Shown here: one piece after another, positions 49,008 to 58,533 of the stretch
Layout of the letters: every line of letters begins with the position of its first letter
Numbering within the stretch: the stretch's first letter is position 1
Origin: Sneathia vaginalis
GTDB lineage: Bacteria > Fusobacteriota > Fusobacteriia > Fusobacteriales > Leptotrichiaceae
Direction of reading: 5' to 3'
Assembly (NCBI RefSeq): GCF_000973085.1
Contig: NZ_CP011280.1
Location: forward strand, 212,642-276,641
Length of the DNA stretch: 64,000 nucleotides
Made by a program: the position numbers and the translations under genes
Notes under the pieces: generated by a model
The model's database searches: none
What the model was told of the DNA's origin: nothing
What the model saw: only the letters and a program-made list of their open reading frames with translations

Positions 49008-50655
49008 ATATGTTTTAAAATACAATATTAAGGATGTATATATAAATATATTAAAAACAAGAAAAGAAATAGTTTTTAGAAATAGTAGACTAATAGAAGT
49101 GTACTTAAAAGAAGATAAGTATAATAAGATATCGTACTTTATGGAAGATAGATACAAAAAGATAACAGTTGAGGTATTTTTAAAAGCAATTGATGATTTT
49201 ACCACAAGTGTTGAGATAGCTTGTGAGTATAAAAGAAGATCGGTAGTATTAGATGTATTTTCGTTTTTAACAATAAATGTAAAAAATGAAATAGATGAAT
49301 ATATATTAAAACTAAAAAAGGAGTTGAAGTCAATGAAATTTGATTACAAATATACTAAAAATGAAATAGTAGAACATGAAATTGATGCATTAAGACCATT
49401 TGCTAAAACAGCTATGGAGATATTAGAAGAAGGTAAAGGACAAGGGAATGACTTTTTAGGTTGGATAGACTTACCTAAAGATTATGACAAAGAAGAATTT
49501 GAAAGAATAAAAAAAGCTAGTGAAAAGATAAGAAGCGATAGTCAAGCATTAGTTGTAATAGGTATAGGAGGATCATATTTAGGTGCAAGAGCAGCTATTG
49601 AATTTCTATTACCAACTTACTACAATCAAGTTAAAAAACCTGAAATATACTTTGTTGGAACAAGCATAAGTCCTAACTATTTACATGATATAGTAGAATT
49701 GGTAAAAGATAAAGACTTCTCAGTAAATGTAATATCTAAATCAGGAACAACAACAGAACCAGCAATTGCATTTAGAGTATTTAAGAAAATGTTGGAAGAA
49801 AAATATGGATTAGAAGGAGCTGCAAAGAGGATATATGCAACAACAGATAAGAAAAAAGGTGCATTAAAAACATTAGCAGACAAGAAAGGTTATGAAACAT
49901 TTGTTGTACCAGATAATGTAGGTGGAAGATTTTCAGTATTAACAGCAGTTGGTCTATTACCTATTGCAGCAGCTGGTATAGATATAGATATGTTAATGAA
50001 GGGTGCATATGATGCAAGTGTTGATTACAAGAAAGAAAATAACGATGCAATGACTTATGCAATAATTAGAAACATCCTATATAGAAAAGGTAAGACTATG
50101 GAAATATTTGTAAACTATGAACCAAGATTACACTATGTTTCTGAATGGTTAAAACAATTATTTGCAGAATCAGAAGGTAAGGACTTTAAAGGAATTTACC
50201 CAACATCAGCAGACTTTTCTACTGACTTACACTCAATAGGACAATCTATACAAGAAGGTAGAAGACAAATGTTTGAAACTGTAATTTCAATTAATACACC
50301 TGAACATGATGTGTTAATTGAAAAAGATGAAGAAGACTTAGATGGATTAAACTATTTAGCAGGTAAATCTATGGACTATGTTAATAAGATGGCATGTAAA
50401 GGAGTTACATTAGCACACTTTGACGGAGATGTACCAGTAATAGATATACAAATAGAAAAAGCAGATGCATATAACCTAGGATATTTATTCTACTTCTTTG
50501 AAAAAGCAGTTGGAATTTCAGGATACATGAATGGTATAAATCCATTTAATCAACCTGGTGTAGAAGCGTATAAGAGAAATATGTTTGCATTACTAAAAAA
50601 ACCAGGATATGAAGAACAAACTAATGCAATATTTAAAAGATTAGACGAGGAGTAA
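48988..50655 (+). CDS. pgi: Glucose-6-phosphate isomerase with in-frame N-terminal SRPBCC/DUF3284-like domain
   Basis: The frame from ATG 48988 encodes 555 residues. Residues about 116-555 are a normal bacterial Pgi: [50 protein letters not shown] and [20 protein letters not shown], with the signature [18 protein letters not shown]. Residues 1-115 form a separate small domain, rich in beta strands, with a C-terminal helix, resembling the DUF3284/SRPBCC type. No stop separates them. However, AAAAGGAG at 49316-49323 with ATG 49333 gives a full-length 440-residue Pgi on its own. Both a fusion and a free Pgi may be made. The start overlaps the end of mnmG by 20 bp. Confidence 0.85.
   Translation: MEYLKTKYVLKYNIKDVYINILKTRKEIVFRNSRLIEVYLKEDKYNKISYFMEDRYKKITVEVFLKAIDDFTTSVEIACEYKRRSVVLDVFSFLTINVKNEIDEYILKLKKELKSMKFDYKYTKNEIVEHEIDALRPFAKTAMEILEEGKGQGNDFLGWIDLPKDYDKEEFERIKKASEKIRSDSQALVVIGIGGSYLGARAAIEFLLPTYYNQVKKPEIYFVGTSISPNYLHDIVELVKDKDFSVNVISKSGTTTEPAIAFRVFKKMLEEKYGLEGAAKRIYATTDKKKGALKTLADKKGYETFVVPDNVGGRFSVLTAVGLLPIAAAGIDIDMLMKGAYDASVDYKKENNDAMTYAIIRNILYRKGKTMEIFVNYEPRLHYVSEWLKQLFAESEGKDFKGIYPTSADFSTDLHSIGQSIQEGRRQMFETVISINTPEHDVLIEKDEEDLDGLNYLAGKSMDYVNKMACKGVTLAHFDGDVPVIDIQIEKADAYNLGYLFYFFEKAVGISGYMNGINPFNQPGVEAYKRNMFALLKKPGYEEQTNAIFKRLDEE
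49316..49335 (+). promoter_or_regulatory. Internal ribosome binding site and start codon of Pgi
   Basis: AAAAGGAG (49316-49323) is 9 bp before ATG 49333, which begins [10 protein letters not shown], exactly where normal Pgi proteins start. This signal is stronger than the one before ATG 48988 (GGGGT). Confidence 0.7.
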
Positions 50656-50659
50656 ATTA

Positions 50660-53641
50660 ATGCAGTTGTACATTCTAAAGGAAAATAAGCCGTATAAGCA
50701 AATAGAGCTAAAGGGTAATAATGGAATATATGTGTATAAGGCTGAAAAAATTGAGGGAGGATCATATTCATTTTACATTAATGATGGAATGAAAACTTTA
50801 AGTGTGGTTTATTCTCACACTGCTCCATTTGTAAATATATTTGAAGCATATCTACAAGAAAATACAAGACCTAAACCAATAACAGGGTTTTGGCGTGGTA
50901 TGGATGTATTGATAACAATAGATATAAATAATTTAAAGTTCAAATTAAAAAAGACTAAATTTACACGGTTTGTAACAAAGTTTGGTGAAAAGATAAACGA
51001 TGTAGCAATAGCTGGTACTTTTAATAATTGGACACCAGAAACAAATTCCAGTGTTATTAAAAGTGATACAGAGGTAGAAACTGTACTAGATTTAGATAAC
51101 GGATATTATGAGTATAAGTTCTTAATTAATGGAAAATTTGAAAGTGGTGATAATAGAAAATTAATAGTTGGAGAAAATGGTAATCTTTTCCCTAAAGGAC
51201 AATTAGGAACAGGTGTTTTCTCATTCTTACCTATAGAAAATATTTCCAATATTAAAGCTATTTCTTATGATATTAACAAGATATCAAATATTGAATATGA
51301 ATTTACTCTAAGAACACAGTTAATGGATGTACAAAGAGCATATATATGCTTAAAAGATAAAGAAACTAAGTTAGAACTAGTAAAAGAGTTAGAAAGATTT
51401 AGTGATTACACAAATCATTTTGACTTCTTTAAAAGACTAATAACTTTTAGTGATGATCTATTTAAGTATGATCTAGTTTTTATACTAGAAGATGGGCCTA
51501 AAAAAGCCTACTTTGATGGTAAAACATTAGAGTATAAAAGAAAAGAAGAAAATATATTATTCACTAAAAATACTGTAACTAATTTTTTCTATATCCCATC
51601 ATGGACGAAAGAAGCTATATGGTATAACATATTCCCAGAAAGATTCTATAATGGTGATACCTATAACGACCCAATATTTAATGAGTTGGGTCCAGAAAGT
51701 TTTTCTATAAACAATCTGCATGAGTATAAGTTTGAAAAGGAATATAAGTGGAGAAAAAATAACATACAATTATCTAAGTTTGATAGAAATAGATGGACTT
51801 CAGACTTTAGTGATAAAACAAGATGGGAAAAAATAGGAGAGCAAGACTTATCATATGATTTAAAATATGCTCGTATGTATGGTGGAGATTTACAAGGAAT
51901 AAAAGAAAAGATACCGTATTTAAAAGATTTAGGTATAAATGCTATTTGGTTAAATCCAGTATTTTATTCATATCAAAATCATAAATATGGAGCAAATGAT
52001 TTTAGACATATATCACCTGATTTTGGAACAATTAGAACTACTGGATCAAAACATGGTGTGTTTGTTAGTGATAATCAAAAAACATATGTTGAAATCTTAG
52101 GAATAAACGCAAAACACAATTCAGAATTAAAATTACTTGAAGTAAATTTAGTTGGTGAGAATAAAGGTATGAATGGATATCTTGAAACAGATGATCCATC
52201 AAGTTGGGTCTGGACAGAGTCAGACTTAATAATGGTAGATTTAATAAAAGAATTACATAAAAATGGAATCAGAGTAATATTTGATGGTGTATTTAATCAT
52301 AGTAGTGAAAGGCACTGGAGTTTTAATTTAGCTATGGCACAAGGACCTGATTCAAAGTATGCTAAGTGGTATAAGAATATTGACTTTACAAACTATAAAC
52401 CCATAACAGATGATATGAGTGAAGAAGAAGCATACAAGACATTGATGTATAATAAGGATAATTTATCATACACTTGTTGGGCAGGATTTAAAACTTTACC
52501 AGAATTTGATTCATTTAATGTTGAATACAAAGAATACATATTCAATATTGTAATGAAGTGGATGCTAGGACCTGATGGAAAGGCTGATGATGACTTTACA
52601 GTTGATGATGGTATAGATGGATTTAGATTAGATGTACCAGGTTGCCTTGAAAATCAAGACTTTTGGAAGGAATTTAGACAAGTAGTTAAGGGTTGTAAAA
52701 AAGATTCATACATTACTGGAGAAGTTTGGAATAATGCAGGAGATGATGTGTCTAGTGGTGAAAAATTTGATGCTGTAATGAACTATGAATGGTTAAAAGC
52801 AGTTATTGGATTTTTCATAAATCAATCAGATGTAGGTGGTCCAAGTTATAGACTAAAACCTACAGACTTTTTCAATGAATTAAGAGAAAAAAGAACATGG
52901 TATCCATATCAAGCATTACAAGCTATGCAAAATTTAAATGGTTCTCATGATACTGATAGACTTTATTCAAGAATTGTAAATGATAGAATAGGACGTGACC
53001 TTGAAGAAGGAAAACAACTAGAAAAAGGATATAATGGTATAAGACCAGACTTGGCATCTAATTATCATCCTAATACGACTATAGATTGGTTGCATTCTAA
53101 AATTAAACCAAAACAAATACTAAAATTAATCTCAGTATTCCAAATGACTTATGTTGGAGCTCCAATGATATATTATGGAGATGAAGTTGGAATGTGGGGA
53201 GCTACAGACCCTTATTGTAGAAAGCCTATGTTATGGGATGAATATATGTATGATGATGAAAAGAATCCTTCATATATTAATAAGGGTGAAGTATATGAAC
53301 AAAAACCAGACTTAGAGTTATTTGGTTGGTATAAGAAGATTATTGCAATAAGAAATAATAATAAGGTTTTAGTTTATGGTAAGTTTAAGGAACTTTTAGT
53401 TCTAGATGAACAAAATATAATAGGCTATGAAAGATATGATAAAAAAGTTTCTATTATAACAGTAATAAATAATTCATTTGAAAAGCAAAAAGTAGAATTT
53501 AAAACTTATCACAAAAATCAAGAATTTTTAGACTTACTAACAAATAATAAGATAAAGACAAAACTAGAAGGTGAAATGGAATTAGAACTTCTTCCAAAAA
53601 CAGCTGTAATACTTAAATTAAATAAGGAGTTAAATATATGA
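50660..53641 (+). CDS. Large intracellular GH13 alpha-glucan hydrolase (amylase/neopullulanase-like)
   Basis: This 993-residue GH13 enzyme lacks a signal peptide. An E-set/CBM48-like glycan-binding stretch (VAIAGTFNNWTPETN) lies near residue 114. The catalytic barrel starts near 325 (EAIWYNIFPERFYNGD). Catalytic residues are Asp in DGFRLDVPGC near 655, Glu in ITGEVWNNAGDD near 686 and Asp in LNGSHDTDRLYS near 763; VIFDGVFNHSSERHW is region I. An insertion near 455-500 separates YGANDFRHISPDFGT from the usual following strand. It probably degrades glycogen or imported maltodextrins in the cytoplasm. It starts 4 bp after pgi, which links it to hexose-phosphate metabolism. Confidence 0.88.
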   Translation: MQLYILKENKPYKQIELKGNNGIYVYKAEKIEGGSYSFYINDGMKTLSVVYSHTAPFVNIFEAYLQENTRPKPITGFWRGMDVLITIDINNLKFKLKKTKFTRFVTKFGEKINDVAIAGTFNNWTPETNSSVIKSDTEVETVLDLDNGYYEYKFLINGKFESGDNRKLIVGENGNLFPKGQLGTGVFSFLPIENISNIKAISYDINKISNIEYEFTLRTQLMDVQRAYICLKDKETKLELVKELERFSDYTNHFDFFKRLITFSDDLFKYDLVFILEDGPKKAYFDGKTLEYKRKEENILFTKNTVTNFFYIPSWTKEAIWYNIFPERFYNGDTYNDPIFNELGPESFSINNLHEYKFEKEYKWRKNNIQLSKFDRNRWTSDFSDKTRWEKIGEQDLSYDLKYARMYGGDLQGIKEKIPYLKDLGINAIWLNPVFYSYQNHKYGANDFRHISPDFGTIRTTGSKHGVFVSDNQKTYVEILGINAKHNSELKLLEVNLVGENKGMNGYLETDDPSSWVWTESDLIMVDLIKELHKNGIRVIFDGVFNHSSERHWSFNLAMAQGPDSKYAKWYKNIDFTNYKPITDDMSEEEAYKTLMYNKDNLSYTCWAGFKTLPEFDSFNVEYKEYIFNIVMKWMLGPDGKADDDFTVDDGIDGFRLDVPGCLENQDFWKEFRQVVKGCKKDSYITGEVWNNAGDDVSSGEKFDAVMNYEWLKAVIGFFINQSDVGGPSYRLKPTDFFNELREKRTWYPYQALQAMQNLNGSHDTDRLYSRIVNDRIGRDLEEGKQLEKGYNGIRPDLASNYHPNTTIDWLHSKIKPKQILKLISVFQMTYVGAPMIYYGDEVGMWGATDPYCRKPMLWDEYMYDDEKNPSYINKGEVYEQKPDLELFGWYKKIIAIRNNNKVLVYGKFKELLVLDEQNIIGYERYDKKVSIITVINNSFEKQKVEFKTYHKNQEFLDLLTNNKIKTKLEGEMELELLPKTAVILKLNKELNI

Positions 53642-55524
53642 TAAATAAACAAGAAATAAGAAATGATCTATATCACGCAGTAAACGGACAATGGTTAAAA
53701 ACAGCCAAAATACCTAATGATAGACCAACTACAGGTGGATTTATGGATTTAGTTTTAGATATAGAAGACAAATTAATAAAAGATTTTGATAATCTTCAAC
53801 CTAAAACAAAGGGTATGGAACAATTTATAAAATACTATAACATGACAAAAGATTTTGAAACACGTAATAAAAATGGTATAAGTGATGTAAAAAAATATAT
53901 AGAAAAACTAGAAAGCATAAAGAACTTAAAAGATTTAGAAAATATAAACAAAGAATGGATTTTTAAAGGTTTACCTCTACCATATTCATTTTACGTTACA
54001 GCCGATATGGCAGATGCTACAAGAAATGTACTTTGGCTTGATATACCAAGTATAATATTACCTGAAAAGGGATATTATGAAGAAGGTAATGAAGAAGCAA
54101 AAAGATTATTAGACATATATGGTAAAATGCTATATAAGTTACTAGATATATTTGGTTATTCTAAAGAAGAACAAGATAAATTAGTAGATGATACATTTAA
54201 ATTCGATAGAATGATGGCACAATATATTAAAACTTCTGTAGAATTAGCTGATTATCCAAAGAGTAATAATCCAAGAACACAAGAAGAAGTAAATAAGTAT
54301 TCTGAATTTTTAAATTTTGAAAAGATTGTTAATGATATTATAGGTCAAACACCAGATAAAATAGTAGTTTGTGAACCTAAATTCTATGAAAACTATAATC
54401 TTTTCTTAAATGAACAAAATATTGAACTAATAAGAAGCTGGTTAATAACAAGATTAATAGTTTCACTTAAGTCTTATCTGACAGAAGATATACGTCAAAT
54501 AGGAGGTATGTATAAGAGGGCCTTATCAGGAACTAAGGAAGAAATGAGTGTTGCTAAATATGCATATTATCTATCAACAGATATGTTCTCAGAAATAGTA
54601 AGTGTATACTATGGTGAAAAATACTTTGGTAAAAAAGCCAAAGAAGATGTATACAATATGGTTAAAAGTATGATATCTGTATATGAAAAAAGACTTAAAG
54701 AAAATACATGGTTAGAAGACGAAACAAAAAAATATGCAGTTAAGAAGTTAGAAACATTAAATATATTAGTAGGATACCCAGATAAATATGATGAAGTTTA
54801 TGATAAATTAGTTGTAGATGAAAAAGAAAGTTTCTTTAGTAATACAATGAGATTTTCAAAAATTATGGCAGAGCATGAATATGCTAAGTGGAATACAACT
54901 GTTAAAAAACTAGAATGGGGTATGAGTTCTAATACTGTAAATGCATACTATAACCCATCTGTAAATCATATATGTTTCCCAGCAGCAATACTTCAAGCCC
55001 CATTTTATAGCCTAACTCAAACAAAGAGTGAAAATTATGGTGGTATAGGTGCTGTTATAGGTCATGAAATATCACATGCTTTTGATAATAACGGAAGTCA
55101 ATTTGATGAAAATGGTAATTTAAAGAATTGGTGGACAAAAAAAGACTATGAAACTTTTGATAAAAAAGCAAAAGCAATGATAGACTTATTTGATGGAATA
55201 GAGTTTTCTGGTGGTAAGATAAATGGTAAGTTAACTGTATCTGAAAATATAGCAGATGCAGGAGGGTTAAGCTGTGCATTAGAAGCTTTAAAAAATGGTG
55301 GAGAGTATAACTTGGAAGAATTTTTCATAAATTGGGCTAAAATATGGAGAATAAAGGCTAAAAAAGAATACTTAGACTATGTTATAAAAGTAGATGTACA
55401 TGCACCAGGAGAATTAAGAGCTAATATACAACCTAGAAATTTAGATGACTTTTATAAGACATTTAATGTAGAAGAAAATGATAAAATGTATTTAGATAAG
55501 AAAAAAAGAGTTAATATTTGGTAA
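53638..55524 (+). CDS. pepO: M13-family zinc endopeptidase PepO
   Basis: This 628-residue neprilysin-like peptidase cuts oligopeptides. The zinc motif is IGHEISHAFDNNGSQFD near 476, the third ligand is in SENIADAGGLSCALEA near 533, and substrate-binding NAYYNPSVNHICFPAAILQ is near 437. HAPGELRANIQPRN near 588 is the conserved C-terminal motif. No signal peptide is present, so it is likely cytoplasmic, working on peptides imported by the Opp-type system. ATGA overlap with the upstream gene. Confidence 0.94.
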   Translation: MINKQEIRNDLYHAVNGQWLKTAKIPNDRPTTGGFMDLVLDIEDKLIKDFDNLQPKTKGMEQFIKYYNMTKDFETRNKNGISDVKKYIEKLESIKNLKDLENINKEWIFKGLPLPYSFYVTADMADATRNVLWLDIPSIILPEKGYYEEGNEEAKRLLDIYGKMLYKLLDIFGYSKEEQDKLVDDTFKFDRMMAQYIKTSVELADYPKSNNPRTQEEVNKYSEFLNFEKIVNDIIGQTPDKIVVCEPKFYENYNLFLNEQNIELIRSWLITRLIVSLKSYLTEDIRQIGGMYKRALSGTKEEMSVAKYAYYLSTDMFSEIVSVYYGEKYFGKKAKEDVYNMVKSMISVYEKRLKENTWLEDETKKYAVKKLETLNILVGYPDKYDEVYDKLVVDEKESFFSNTMRFSKIMAEHEYAKWNTTVKKLEWGMSSNTVNAYYNPSVNHICFPAAILQAPFYSLTQTKSENYGGIGAVIGHEISHAFDNNGSQFDENGNLKNWWTKKDYETFDKKAKAMIDLFDGIEFSGGKINGKLTVSENIADAGGLSCALEALKNGGEYNLEEFFINWAKIWRIKAKKEYLDYVIKVDVHAPGELRANIQPRNLDDFYKTFNVEENDKMYLDKKKRVNIW

Positions 55525-55532
55525 GGAGATGT

Positions 55533-56216
55533 ATGGATTTATTAGAAGCTATTAAAAATAGGAAGTCTATAAGAAAGTTTACTGATGAGAGTATAAAAAA
55601 AGAAGATTTAGAAGAAATAATAGAAGTAGCAAGAAGAGCTCCAAGTTCAGTTAATGGACAACAAATAAGCTTGGTATATACTACTGATAAAAATATAATA
55701 GAAAAAATTGCACATTTAAGTGGAGGTCAAGCACAAATAAGAGACTGTTCGTGCTTTATAACCCTAATAGGGGATTACTATAGAGACAAAGTTTATCTAG
55801 AATCTGTTGGCAAAGAATTAACAGAGGATATACAAAGATTACGTGAAGTTGCTATGGTAGATGCAGGTATTATGGCTTTAACAATTAACTATGTTGCGAT
55901 GGCAAAGGGTTATGGTTGCACTATTATAGGTGGAGTTAAAGATAATCCTGAACAAATTGCAGAGTTGTTAAATTTACCTAAAAATACTATAGTAGCATTA
56001 GGTATAACAATAGGTGTACCAACAAAAGAAAGTTTAGAAGGTACATTAAAACCAAGAATAAAAAAAGAAGCTTTTGCTATGGAAGATAAGTATAATAAAG
56101 AAGTACAAGTAAATGCTGTTAAAGATTATGAAAAAGTTTTAGATAAATGGTTTAAGGATATAAATGTTGAACAACCACTTTTTGGTGATGTAATTAGTAG
56201 ATTTTATTCTAAATAG
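55533..56216 (+). CDS. Nitroreductase-family flavoprotein
   Basis: This 227-residue FMN enzyme starts at ATG 55533 (AAGGAG 55523-55528). [14 protein letters not shown] is the N-terminal FMN phosphate-binding motif. [19 protein letters not shown] and the C-terminal [20 protein letters not shown] with ALGITIGVP are typical of NfsA/FRP-like nitroreductases. It may use NAD(P)H to reduce quinones, nitro compounds or flavin; the natural substrate is not evident. Confidence 0.88.
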   Translation: MDLLEAIKNRKSIRKFTDESIKKEDLEEIIEVARRAPSSVNGQQISLVYTTDKNIIEKIAHLSGGQAQIRDCSCFITLIGDYYRDKVYLESVGKELTEDIQRLREVAMVDAGIMALTINYVAMAKGYGCTIIGGVKDNPEQIAELLNLPKNTIVALGITIGVPTKESLEGTLKPRIKKEAFAMEDKYNKEVQVNAVKDYEKVLDKWFKDINVEQPLFGDVISRFYSK

Positions 56217-56227
56217 AAAGGTTTAAA

Positions 56228-57100
56228 ATGCAAGAAAGATACGAATTGAACAAAAATTTAGCACAAATGCTAAAGGGTGGAGTAATAATGGATGTATCTA
56301 CTCCAGAACAAGCAAAAATTGCAGAAAGGGCTGGAGCTTGTGCTGTAATGGCATTAGAAAGAATACCAGCAGATATACGTGCAGTTGGTGGAGTAGCTCG
56401 TATGAGTGATCCATATATGATAAAAGGGATTCAAGAAGCCGTTTCAATACCTGTAATGGCTAAGGCTAGAATTGGACATTTTGTAGAAGCACAAATATTA
56501 GAAGCAATAGAAATAGACTATATTGATGAAAGTGAAGTTCTATCACCAGCAGATGATAGATTGCATATAAACAAGAGAAAGTTTAATGTTCCTTTTGTTT
56601 GTGGTGCAAAAGATTTAGGTGAAGCATTAAGAAGAATAAATGAAGGTGCTTCAATGATAAGAACTAAAGGAGAACCTGGTACAGGAGATGTTATACAAGC
56701 TGTAAGACATATGAGAAAGATGAATGAAGATATAAGAAGAATACAAGGTATGACAGAAGATGAACTATACTTTGCAGCAAAAGAATTAGAAGTGCCATAT
56801 GACTTAGTAGAATACGTACATAAAAATGGTAAGTTACCAGTAGTAAACTTTGCTGCAGGTGGAATAGCAACACCAGCAGATGCTGCACTTATGATGCAAT
56901 TAGGAGCAGAAGGTGTCTTTGTTGGATCAGGAATATTTAAATCAGGAGATCCAGAAAAAAGAGCTAAGGCTATAGTTGAAGCTGTTACAAATTATGATAA
57001 ACCAGAGATATTAGCTAAAATATCTGAAAATTTAGGACAAGCAATGGTAGGTATAAACGAAGAAGAAATAAAGGTATTAATGGCTGAAAGAGGTAAATAG
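56228..57100 (+). CDS. pdxS: Pyridoxal 5'-phosphate synthase subunit PdxS
   Basis: This 290-residue PdxS makes PLP from ribose-5-phosphate, glyceraldehyde-3-phosphate and ammonia. The substrate Lys is in [32 protein letters not shown] near 78. [20 protein letters not shown] near 142 has the second catalytic Lys. [20 protein letters not shown] and [14 protein letters not shown] form the phosphate site. PLP is needed by the aminotransferases and SufS in this window. It is followed one base later by pdxT. Confidence 0.98.
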   Translation: MQERYELNKNLAQMLKGGVIMDVSTPEQAKIAERAGACAVMALERIPADIRAVGGVARMSDPYMIKGIQEAVSIPVMAKARIGHFVEAQILEAIEIDYIDESEVLSPADDRLHINKRKFNVPFVCGAKDLGEALRRINEGASMIRTKGEPGTGDVIQAVRHMRKMNEDIRRIQGMTEDELYFAAKELEVPYDLVEYVHKNGKLPVVNFAAGGIATPADAALMMQLGAEGVFVGSGIFKSGDPEKRAKAIVEAVTNYDKPEILAKISENLGQAMVGINEEEIKVLMAERGK

Positions 57101-57101
57101 A

Positions 57102-57695
57102 ATGGTAATAGCAGTATTAAGCCTTCAAGGTGCATTTATAGAACATGAAAATATGTTAAAAAAAATAGGTGTAGATTGTTTTGAAATAAGAAACAAGCAA
57201 GACCTATCAAGACATTTTGATGGCTTAATTTTACCTGGTGGTGAAAGCACTACCATGGGTAAATTATTACATGATTTAGATTTATTTGATACATTGAAAA
57301 AAAGAATAGAAGATGGATTATGTGTTTTTGGAACTTGTGCTGGAATGATACTTTTAGCTAGAAAGATAAATAATGATACAAGAGTTCATTTTGGCTTAAT
57401 GGATATTGAAGTTAAAAGAAATGCATACGGTAGACAATTAGGTAGCTTTAAAACAGTTGAAGAATTTAAAGGTATAGGTAAGGTACCTATGGTATTTATC
57501 AGAGGACCGTATGTAGAAAGAGTTAGTGAAAATGTAGAAGTTTTATCTACAGTTAATAATAATATTGTTGCAGTTAAGCAAAACAATATGTTAGTAACTG
57601 CATATCATCCAGAATTAACAGATGATACAAGAGTACACGAGTACTTTATTTCTATGATTAAGAAAACAAAAAATGGAGATGAAAAATTAAAATGA
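57102..57695 (+). CDS. pdxT: Pyridoxal 5'-phosphate synthase glutaminase subunit PdxT
   Basis: This 197-residue class I glutaminase supplies ammonia to PdxS. The nucleophile is in CVFGTCAGMILLA near 79, the oxyanion GGESTTMGKLL near 46, and the catalytic His/Glu in TAYHPELTDDTRVHEYF near 171. ATGA overlap with the next gene. Confidence 0.97.
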   Translation: MVIAVLSLQGAFIEHENMLKKIGVDCFEIRNKQDLSRHFDGLILPGGESTTMGKLLHDLDLFDTLKKRIEDGLCVFGTCAGMILLARKINNDTRVHFGLMDIEVKRNAYGRQLGSFKTVEEFKGIGKVPMVFIRGPYVERVSENVEVLSTVNNNIVAVKQNNMLVTAYHPELTDDTRVHEYFISMIKKTKNGDEKLK

Positions 57696-58450
57696 AGAAG
57701 TTTATTTTAGCTTTGTTTTTAGCTTTTCAAATTTTTTCATATTCAAAAGAATTTAGAATTATGACATATAACATATATGGAGGGAGATTAACTAATCCTA
57801 AGGAAATATCAGATGGTATAAAAAAATATGAACCAGACTATATTGCACTGCAAGAAGTTGATAAAAATACTATAAGAAGTAGCTTTAAAGATTTTACTAA
57901 AGAAATGGCAGATAATTTGGGGTATAAGTATTACTATTTCCAAAAAGCATTGGATTATCAAAATGGAGAATTTGGAATATCAGTTATTTCAAAGTACCCT
58001 ATAAAAAATCTATATATTCATGAATTACCATCAACTGGAGCTGAAAAAAGACAAGTGATAGTTACTAAACTTAATGATTCATTATGTATAGTAAATACAC
58101 ATTTGGGCTTTGGTGATGATAATAAGAAACAAGTTTTAGACTTATTAAAAGTAATAGACTATGTTCCTGGTGAAGAAAAGATTGTATGTGGTGATTTCAA
58201 TTTAACACCAGATACACAGGAGTATAATGAAATCTGCAAGGAATATATTGACACATATAATGAAAAATCTGAAAAAAGAATAGACTATATTTTTCTAAAA
58301 AAAGGTGAAAATATAAGCATAGATGAAGCAAAATTTGTGAATGTAAAAAATGACAAAGGAGAAGAATTATCAGACCACAGACCATATATCGTTAAGTTAG
58401 ATATGAAACAAGATATTGATAAAAAATCAACAGAAATAAACAAACACTAA
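57692..58450 (+). CDS. Exported endonuclease/exonuclease/phosphatase-family protein
   Basis: This 252-residue protein has a signal peptide (KKFILALFLAFQIFSYSKE) and a compact EEP domain: FRIMTYNIYGG near 22, IALQEVDKNT near 52 (metal Glu), SLCIVNTHLGFGDDN near 128, EKIVCGDFNLTPDTQEYN near 160 and LSDHRPYIV near the end. It is a second EEP-family exported protein in this window, without the extra N-terminal domain of the one at 4455. The substrate could be nucleic acid or a phosphodiester/lipid. Confidence 0.85.
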   Translation: MKKFILALFLAFQIFSYSKEFRIMTYNIYGGRLTNPKEISDGIKKYEPDYIALQEVDKNTIRSSFKDFTKEMADNLGYKYYYFQKALDYQNGEFGISVISKYPIKNLYIHELPSTGAEKRQVIVTKLNDSLCIVNTHLGFGDDNKKQVLDLLKVIDYVPGEEKIVCGDFNLTPDTQEYNEICKEYIDTYNEKSEKRIDYIFLKKGENISIDEAKFVNVKNDKGEELSDHRPYIVKLDMKQDIDKKSTEINKH

Positions 58451-58471
58451 AAAAAATATAAAAAAATACTA

Positions 58472-58501
58472 TTGAAATACCATACACTTTTATGCTAAAA
58501 T
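58472..58501 (+). promoter_or_regulatory. Extended -10 promoter of the first OppA-type gene
   Basis: TTGAAA (58472-58477) and TAAAAT (58496-58501) are 18 bp apart, with TG at 58493-58494 as extended -10. An in-frame ATG at 58492 falls inside this box, which supports TTG 58534 as the real start of the gene. Confidence 0.6.
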
Positions 58502-58533
58502 TATCTCACATAACTAAATTAGGGGGTAATGAT

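Noticed and set aside
58492-58533. ATG 58492 as the start of the first OppA-type gene
   Set aside because: It lies inside a likely -10 box and puts 14 extra residues before a normal lipoprotein signal. TTG 58534 has a good ribosome binding site.
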